Below, in pieces: positions 5,878 to 10,509 of a stretch of 10,509 bases of DNA. Within the stretch, counting starts at the first letter, position 1; each line of letters starts with the position of its first letter. This DNA is from Bog-159 sp050011755 (GTDB lineage Bacteria > Acidobacteriota > Terriglobia > Bryobacterales > Bryobacteraceae). The position numbers were made by a program, and so were the translations under genes. The stretch is taken from contig JBEKIM010000239.1 in NCBI GenBank assembly GCA_050011755.1, forward strand, positions 1 through 10,509. The letters run 5' to 3'. A model generated the notes under the pieces. It ran no database searches. It was given only the letters and a program-made list of their open reading frames with translations, and was not told the DNA's origin.

Positions 5878-6096
5878 ATGAGCAAAGAAGACAATATTGA
5901 AGTAACCGGTACGGTTTTGGAAAAATTCCCCAGCGGCAAATTCAGCGTGCAGATCGACCATGATCGCGTGGTCCTGGCGCATCTGGCAGGGCGACTCCGC
6001 CGCAACCGGATTCGCGTGCTGGCGGGCGACAAGGTCACACTCGAATTATCCCCCTACGATCTAACCAAGGGCCGCATCACCTTCCGCCACAGGTAA
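5878..6096 (+). CDS. infA: Translation initiation factor IF-1
   Basis: The 72-residue product matches bacterial IF-1 closely from end to end: MSKEDNIEVTGTVLEKFPSG at the start, then AHLAGRLRRNRIRVLAGDKV (about 34-53) and SPYDLTKGRITFRHR at the end. IF-1 is a single OB-fold protein that covers the ribosomal A site during initiation together with IF-2 and IF-3. A perfect GGAGG (5870-5874) lies 3 nt before the ATG. infA usually sits in a ribosomal-protein cluster near rpmJ and rpsM. Here it stands alone beside csp, which raises the possibility of a second, specialised infA copy. The gap after csp is 68 nt with no obvious promoter, so co-transcription is plausible. Confidence 0.97.
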   Translation: MSKEDNIEVTGTVLEKFPSGKFSVQIDHDRVVLAHLAGRLRRNRIRVLAGDKVTLELSPYDLTKGRITFRHR

Positions 6097-6287
6097 ACTC
6101 CCCTCGCTTCGCGCATCCACGCCGCCGGTGCGGTATATTACATACATCAGCGGTAACGTCATGCTAGTAATCTTAGGTAAGGCGTCCCAGTCTGTCCGCA
6201 GCCGGTCACAGGCTGTCCGCTAAATACCGTTCGGACTGCCCCGAGAGTCTGGTAACTAGCTGCAATCAGGACGATTAGAAGGACTAA
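6097..6287. other. Intergenic region between infA and the AAA+/receiver gene, with short repeats
   Basis: This 191-bp gap presumably holds the promoter of the downstream gene. CTGTCCGC occurs twice, at 6192-6199 and 6213-6220, exactly 21 bp or two helical turns apart. The second copy also forms an inverted repeat with CGGAC: GTCCG at 6215-6219 and CGGAC at 6232-6236. These could be activator or repressor sites. An AT-rich patch occurs at 6133-6146. I find no consensus sigma-70 promoter and no terminator with a T-run after infA. Confidence 0.35.
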
Positions 6288-7820
6288 ATGGACGATGAAA
6301 TGACCCCCGAGGAGCGCCCTCCGCAGCGCGCAAAAGGCCGCCGGCCCCGTATAATCAAAGCAGAGGGCACAGTGGAACGCGGCAAAGGTACTCAGTCGTC
6401 TGGCAAATCGCGGAAACAGGCGGCCGATCCCGCCGAGAATTTAATCGCCGTATTATCGCAAAAAGTGGTTGGCCAACCCGCTGCCACCCGGGTTATCGTA
6501 CCGTACATCCAGATGTATCAAGCGGGACTCGCGCCGGAGGGCCGGCCTGTGGGCGTGTTTCTGTTACTGGGACCCACGGGTACCGGCAAAACCAAGACGG
6601 TGGAGGCCCTGGCCGAGGTTTTGCACGGATCCGAAAAGAACGTCCTGAAAATCGACTGCGGTGAGTTCCAGATGGAGCACGAGGTGGCGAAGTTGATTGG
6701 CGCGCCTCCGGGCTACCTGGGGCATCGCGAGACTCAGCCCATGCTGACGCAGCAGAAGCTGAACAGCGTTACGAGCGAGAAATGCAACCTGTCGCTGGTG
6801 CTGTTCGATGAAATTGAAAAGGCTGCGCCCTCGATGACCCGCTTGCTGCTTGGCGTACTCGACAAGGGAATCCTGCGGCTGGGCGACAACACCATCGTCA
6901 ATTTCGAAAAGAGCCTGGTGTTTCTCACCAGCAACCTGGGCGCGCGCGAAATGATGCGCGAGATCAACCCCGACTTCGGCTTTCAATCCGTGAAGACGGC
7001 CGAGCGGGCGGACTTGACTGGCAAACTGCAGAGCATTGCGCTGGTGTCCGTGCGGAAACGTTTTTCGCCGGAATTCGTAAACCGCATCGACTGCATCATT
7101 ACCTATCAGCCCCTGACGCCCGAGTCGCTTTCCACGATTCTGGACCAGCAGATCGCCGATTTGCAGAATCACGTGAATACGCGGCTGGGCGCGCGCTCGT
7201 TCACACTGGAGGTTCCTTTTGAGGCGCGCCAGTTTCTGCTGCAAAAAGGCACCAGCGCGGAGTACGGAGCGCGTGAACTGAATCGCACGATCCATCGCCA
7301 TTTGACGCAGCCGCTGGCGACGCTGGTGGCCACCTCGCAGGTGAGTCCGGGCGCGTGTGTGCGGGTGGATCTTGCGGACGATGCCGAGAGCCTTCGGATC
7401 CATTCGCGCGAAGGCGACGACGCCAGCGCACCTGCGCATCCCACCGTGTTGTTGGTGGATGACAACCGGGATCTACTCCATTGTCTGGAACGTCTGATGG
7501 CGGATGCCGGCTGGAAACTGCTGACCGCGGAATCCGCGGCGGAGGCGCGCAAGCTGGTCGCGGCGGAAAAGCCCAATGCCGCGCTGCTTGACTACATGCT
7601 GCCGGACGGCAACGGCGTCGAGTTGGGAGTCGAGTTTTTGCAGAGCCTGCCACGCATGCTGGTGATCATGATGACGGGGACCATTTTGCCTGCCGAAGAG
7701 GAAGCGCTGTGCGAGGAGCACAATTTTCCCGTGTTGCGCAAGCCCTTCCTGGCTTCCGACGTGATGAACCAGATTCGCAGCCGGCTAAGCACGACTGCCG
7801 GCGCGACCCGCGGGGCATAA
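6288..7820 (+). CDS. Single-ring ClpA/ClpC-type AAA+ ATPase fused to a C-terminal response-regulator receiver domain
   Basis: The protein has 510 residues. Residues 1-48 are a basic, low-complexity tail without the Clp N-domain. Residues about 55-345 match the second AAA+ ring of ClpA/B/C: Walker A GPTGTGKT (95-102), pore loop GYLG with Tyr143, Walker B LVLFDE (Asp174, Glu175), sensor 1 Asn216 in TSNLG, arginine finger Arg266 in FSPEFVNRID, and sensor 2 GAR (327-329). FGF at 230-232 falls where ClpA and ClpC carry their IGL/VGF ClpP-docking loop. From 385 a receiver domain follows: Asp391/Asp392, phospho-acceptor Asp435 (LLDYMLPDGNG), Thr463 and Lys485 in RKPF. All key residues of both halves are kept, so an active unfoldase controlled by phosphorylation is inferred. 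No histidine kinase is adjacent. AGAAGGA (6277-6283) lies 4 nt before the ATG; ATG 6300 is a weaker alternative. Confidence 0.9.
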   Translation: MDDEMTPEERPPQRAKGRRPRIIKAEGTVERGKGTQSSGKSRKQAADPAENLIAVLSQKVVGQPAATRVIVPYIQMYQAGLAPEGRPVGVFLLLGPTGTGKTKTVEALAEVLHGSEKNVLKIDCGEFQMEHEVAKLIGAPPGYLGHRETQPMLTQQKLNSVTSEKCNLSLVLFDEIEKAAPSMTRLLLGVLDKGILRLGDNTIVNFEKSLVFLTSNLGAREMMREINPDFGFQSVKTAERADLTGKLQSIALVSVRKRFSPEFVNRIDCIITYQPLTPESLSTILDQQIADLQNHVNTRLGARSFTLEVPFEARQFLLQKGTSAEYGARELNRTIHRHLTQPLATLVATSQVSPGACVRVDLADDAESLRIHSREGDDASAPAHPTVLLVDDNRDLLHCLERLMADAGWKLLTAESAAEARKLVAAEKPNAALLDYMLPDGNGVELGVEFLQSLPRMLVIMMTGTILPAEEEALCEEHNFPVLRKPFLASDVMNQIRSRLSTTAGATRGA

Positions 7821-7831
7821 GCGGCGAACGG

Positions 7832-7908
7832 TGGTAGGCACGGGCAGATTCGAACTGCCGACCTGTCGCTTAGGAGGCGACCGCTCTATCCATCTGAGCT
7901 ACGTGCCC
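7832..7908 (-). tRNA. tRNA-Arg, anticodon CCT
   Basis: A complete cloverleaf reads on the minus strand. The acceptor stem GGGCACG pairs with CGTGCCT (the first pair is G-U), and T8-A9 are followed by D-stem GCTC/GAGC. The anticodon stem GTCGC/GCGAC encloses loop CTCCTAA, giving anticodon CCT for the rare arginine codon AGG. The T stem GGCAG/CTGCC holds loop TTCGAAT. The discriminator is A and the CCA end is encoded (7834 to 7832). The gene lies tail-to-tail with the AAA+/receiver gene, 11 nt apart, with no terminator between. Its first 10 bases are also the last 10 bases of purD, whose stop codon is formed by T8-A9-G10. It is probably made at least partly by read-through from purD. Confidence 0.97.
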
Positions 7909-9149
7909 GCAATCTTCCCATTATATCGCTTCAGGCCTTTGCGTCCGATGTCGGTGCGGTAGTGCATGCCCTCGAAATGGATCAGACGCGCCGCCGTGTA
8001 TGCTTTGTCGATGGCGGCCAGTAGGTCCGGTCCGGAAGCGGTTACCCCGAGGACACGGCCACCTGCAGTTTCGAGCCCGCCCGGGGATTGCCGGGTGCCC
8101 GCTTGAAAAACGGTAGCGCCGGCAGACTCGGCGGCCTCGATGCCGGCGATCGGCTTCCCCGTGGGGAACCCATCGGGATAACCTGCGGATGCCAACACCA
8201 CACAAACTGACGGTCCGGGCTGCCACTCGATGGGAGTAGCGGCTAGGGCGCCCCGGGCGGCCGACAGCAGTAGCGGGGCGAGATCGCTGCGCATGCGGTG
8301 CATGATCGGTTGGGTTTCCGGGTCGCCCAGGCGGACGTTGAACTCCAGTACCTTGGGTCCGGCCGCTGTCATCATCAAACCGGCGTAGAGGAAGCCGGTA
8401 AAGCCTGTCAGATCGATAGTGGGGCGGATGATGCTATCCAGAACGGTGCGGCTTTCCTGCACGGTGAGGATTCGGGAATCGCAGTAGGCCCCCATGCCGC
8501 CGGTATTGGGCCCCGCATCGTTGTCGAAGACGGCTTTGTGATCCTGGGTCGGCTCGAGCGGGACGACGTTATGGCCGTCGCTCAGTACAATGTAGCTAAC
8601 CTCCTCGCCGGTCAGGAATTCTTCAACCACGAAAGGAGGCTTCAAGAGCGAAAGAGCTCTATCGGCCATGGTCCTGTCTTCGGCAATGACAACCCCTTTA
8701 CCCGCCGCGAGACCGTCCGCTTTAATGACGACTGGATAGCTAAATCGCTCTAGCGCCCGGCGGGCTTCGGCGGCACTGGGAGCGGACACAAAGTCAGCTG
8801 TTGGGATGCCGCTTTGCTGCAAGAAGTTCTTTGCAAATATCTTACTGCCTTCCAGGCGTGCCGCTGCCGCGGTGGGACCGAAGATAGCGCGTCCCTTGGC
8901 GCGGAACGTGTCGACCACTCCAGCCACTAGCGGCGCCTCGGGCCCGACTACCGTCAGATCGGCGTCTATCGATTCCGCAACCGCCAGATACGCGGCAGGC
9001 GAGCCATCGCCCGCGGGAAGACAGGCTGCGACGCGCGCGATGCCCGGGTTTCCCGGAGCCGCGAACACGTGGTCCACTTCCGGACTCTGCGCCAGCCGCC
9101 ACGCCAAGGCGTGCTCGCGTCCACCACCGCCGATGATCAGGACCTTCAT
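7899..9149 (-). CDS. purD: Phosphoribosylamine--glycine ligase (GAR synthetase)
   Basis: This is the second enzyme of purine biosynthesis, joining phosphoribosylamine and glycine with ATP to give GAR. The 416-residue protein begins with the family signature MKVLIIGGGGREHALAW. The ATP-grasp region includes VIKADGLAAGKGVVIA (141-156), EEFLTGEEVSY (176-186), GPNTGGMGAY (213-222), and the GARS signature RLGDPETQ (273-280). The C-terminal domain ends in MHYRTDIGRKGLKR followed by an eight-residue tail. The frame is open for 83 more codons upstream, but those run antisense through mnmG and are not PurD-like, so ATG 9149 is the start. It has no Shine-Dalgarno sequence. The last codons and TAG stop lie inside tRNA-Arg. 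No other purine gene is in the window. Confidence 0.97.
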   Translation of the reverse strand: MKVLIIGGGGREHALAWRLAQSPEVDHVFAAPGNPGIARVAACLPAGDGSPAAYLAVAESIDADLTVVGPEAPLVAGVVDTFRAKGRAIFGPTAAAARLEGSKIFAKNFLQQSGIPTADFVSAPSAAEARRALERFSYPVVIKADGLAAGKGVVIAEDRTMADRALSLLKPPFVVEEFLTGEEVSYIVLSDGHNVVPLEPTQDHKAVFDNDAGPNTGGMGAYCDSRILTVQESRTVLDSIIRPTIDLTGFTGFLYAGLMMTAAGPKVLEFNVRLGDPETQPIMHRMRSDLAPLLLSAARGALAATPIEWQPGPSVCVVLASAGYPDGFPTGKPIAGIEAAESAGATVFQAGTRQSPGGLETAGGRVLGVTASGPDLLAAIDKAYTAARLIHFEGMHYRTDIGRKGLKRYNGKIAGT

Positions 9150-9168
9150 AGCCGATACAATGATAACA
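9150..9168. promoter_or_regulatory. 19-bp divergent gap between purD and mnmG with back-to-back -10-like boxes
   Basis: The two start codons face away from each other across 19 bp, and neither has a ribosome binding site. On the plus strand TACAAT (9156-9161) matches the -10 consensus at five of six positions and would start transcription almost exactly at the mnmG ATG (9169). On the minus strand TATCAT (9165 to 9160) also matches five of six and would start transcription 2 to 4 bases before the purD ATG. The boxes overlap. No good -35 box is seen for either, so both assignments are tentative. Confidence 0.38.
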
Positions 9169-10509
9169 ATGCACGAGATGTACGACGTTGTCGTTATCGG
9201 AGCGGGACACGCCGGATGCGAGGCCGCTCGGGCTTGCGCGCGAATGGGGCTGCGCACAGCCATGGTCACCATGAACTTGGACCTGATCGCGCAGATGTCA
9301 TGCAATCCCGCAATAGGCGGCATCGCCAAAGGCCACCTGGTGCGCGAGATCGACGCCCTGGGCGGAGTGATGGGCGAAGTCGCCGACGCGGTAGGCATTC
9401 AGTTCCGGCTATTGAATACCAGCCGGGGGCCGGCGGTATGGTCGCCGCGGGCGCAATGCGATAAGAAAATGTATCGCGTGCGCATGCGCGAGGTGCTGGA
9501 GCGGGAGCCAAACCTCCGGATCAAGCAAGCGGAGGTGGCGGCCCTGGAGATTGCCGAGGATGGCGCAGGGCACCGGGCGACCGGGGTTCAGCTACGGGAC
9601 GGCCGGAGCATCGGCGCGGCAGCGGTGATCGTCACCACTGGAACATTCTTGAACGGGCTGGCGCATGTAGGCGAGATGCAGTATAGCTGCGGACGCAACG
9701 GCGAGGCGCCATCGCAGCTTCTTGGAGAGCAATTGCGCACGCTGGGCTTAAAATGGACGCGGCTGAAAACCGGAACACCGCCGCGACTCGACGGCCGTAC
9801 CATCGATTGGAGCCGGTTTGAGCCGCAAGCGGGCGATGCGGAGCCGACGCCGTTCTCGTTTATGACCGACAAGATCGACCGGCCCCAGGTGCAATGCCAT
9901 ATTGCCTATACCACGGCGGAGACCCACCGTATCCTGCGAGAGGCCATCCCGCGTTCCCCTTTGTATAGTGGTCAGATCGAGGGGGTAGGCCCGAGATATT
10001 GCCCGTCGATTGAAGACAAAGTTGTAAAGTTCCCAGATAAGCTGCGGCACCAGATTTTCCTGGAACCTGAGGGCCTCGACACAAACGAAGTTTACGTAAA
10101 TGGGATGTCCACCAGCATGCCTATCGATGTTCAGGCAGCGATGGTGGCGTCGGTACCGGGACTCGAACAGGCTGAGATGATCCGGCCGGGCTATGCGATT
10201 GAATATGATGCCATCGATCCGAGGGAATTGAGCCACACTCTGGAAGTGAAGGCGATCCGGGGATTATACTTGGCGGGGCAGATTAATGGAACGTCGGGAT
10301 ACGAGGAAGCCGGGTGTCAGGGGCTAGTGGCGGGGATCAATGCGGCCTGTTCAATTCGAAGGATGCTGCCGGCCGTTATCGGACGCACTGAGGGGTATAC
10401 CGGCATACTAGTGGACGATTTGGTCACGAAAGGCGCCGATGAACCCTACCGTATGTTCACCTCGCGCGCCGAATTCCGGCTTCATTTGCGCATCGACAAT
10501 GCCGATGAG
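9169..10509 (+). CDS. mnmG: tRNA uridine-5-carboxymethylaminomethyl modification enzyme MnmG (GidA), 3' end outside the window
   Basis: The visible 447 codons match MnmG, the FAD-dependent partner of MnmE that installs the (carboxymethyl)aminomethyl group on wobble uridine 34 of certain tRNAs. The FAD-binding motif VVVIGAGHAG is at 7-16. SCNPAIGGIAKGHLVREIDA (44-63) holds conserved Cys45, GTFLNG is near 160, RLKTGTPPRLDG near 200, and YCPSIEDK contains the second conserved cysteine (278). NGTSGYEEAGCQGLVAG and MFTSRAEFRLHLRIDNAD follow, the latter breaking off at the window edge. The family usually runs to about 620 residues, so roughly the last 170 are missing. The frame is open with no internal stop. 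ATG 9169 is preferred; in-frame ATGs at 9160 and 9178 are possible and none has a ribosome binding site. mnmE is not in the window. Confidence 0.96.
   Translation, partial: MHEMYDVVVIGAGHAGCEAARACARMGLRTAMVTMNLDLIAQMSCNPAIGGIAKGHLVREIDALGGVMGEVADAVGIQFRLLNTSRGPAVWSPRAQCDKKMYRVRMREVLEREPNLRIKQAEVAALEIAEDGAGHRATGVQLRDGRSIGAAAVIVTTGTFLNGLAHVGEMQYSCGRNGEAPSQLLGEQLRTLGLKWTRLKTGTPPRLDGRTIDWSRFEPQAGDAEPTPFSFMTDKIDRPQVQCHIAYTTAETHRILREAIPRSPLYSGQIEGVGPRYCPSIEDKVVKFPDKLRHQIFLEPEGLDTNEVYVNGMSTSMPIDVQAAMVASVPGLEQAEMIRPGYAIEYDAIDPRELSHTLEVKAIRGLYLAGQINGTSGYEEAGCQGLVAGINAACSIRRMLPAVIGRTEGYTGILVDDLVTKGADEPYRMFTSRAEFRLHLRIDNADE

Noticed and set aside
6121..6146. Possible terminator hairpin after infA (CCGC/GCGG at 6122-6133)
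   Set aside because: The stem is four pairs only and no T-run follows.
6564..7439. Minus-strand open frame of 291 codons opposite the AAA+ module
   Set aside because: It mirrors the conserved AAA+ coding sequence, and no domain or start signal supports it.
7832..7908. tRNA-Arg as an attachment site of an integrated element
   Set aside because: tRNA genes are common integration sites, but no integrase, direct repeat of the tRNA end or phage gene is visible nearby.
9150..9398. 83-codon N-terminal extension of purD
   Set aside because: PurD homology begins exactly at MKVLIIGGGGREHA. The extension is antisense to the conserved FAD-binding region of mnmG.

Overview
The window looks like chromosomal DNA of an acidobacterium, probably from the Solibacter/Bryobacter side of the phylum. 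It is GC-rich. Its best taxonomic marker is a PadR regulator overlapping a 904-residue duplicated FtsX/MacB-type permease with no ATPase partner, the arrangement known as 'acidobacterial duplicated orphan permease' (ADOP). This placement is inferred from gene content; no rRNA is present.

Left part (1-4484, all leftward). Positions 1-108 look like the end of an insertion sequence: tandem GGGGACATT repeats, then a well-placed ribosome binding site and the first eight codons of a transposase-like gene that runs off the left edge. Next come the ADOP permease (125-2839) and its padR gene (2836-3198), which share a 4-bp ATGA overlap. A near-consensus promoter has its -10 inside a perfect AT-rich palindrome just upstream of padR, suggesting autoregulation. 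Upstream of that lies a sialidase-like Asp-box propeller protein (about 3261-4406).

Middle part (4626-7820, all rightward). A classical short-chain dehydrogenase is followed by a cold-shock protein, a stand-alone translation initiation factor IF-1 (infA), and a 510-residue gene joining one ClpA/ClpC-type AAA+ unfoldase module to a C-terminal response-regulator receiver domain. That fusion is the most unusual protein here: it keeps the residues for ATP hydrolysis, substrate threading and phosphorylation, so it reads as a protein-remodelling machine under phosphorelay control. The csp and infA genes are two adjacent genes for small OB-fold RNA-binding proteins. A strong hairpin precedes csp and another separates the two.

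Right part (7832-10509). A tRNA-Arg(CCT) with encoded CCA and the purine gene purD run leftward, and mnmG (tRNA wobble-uridine modification) runs rightward off the window. Two compact arrangements stand out. The purD stop codon and its last two and a third sense codons lie inside the tRNA, so RNase P cleavage would remove the stop from the mRNA. The purD and mnmG start codons are only 19 bp apart, back to back, with no ribosome binding sites, which suggests leaderless or very short-leader transcripts.

No CRISPR array, rRNA, integrase or phage gene is visible. The longest stretches without a called gene are 4407-4625 and 6097-6287, both described below.
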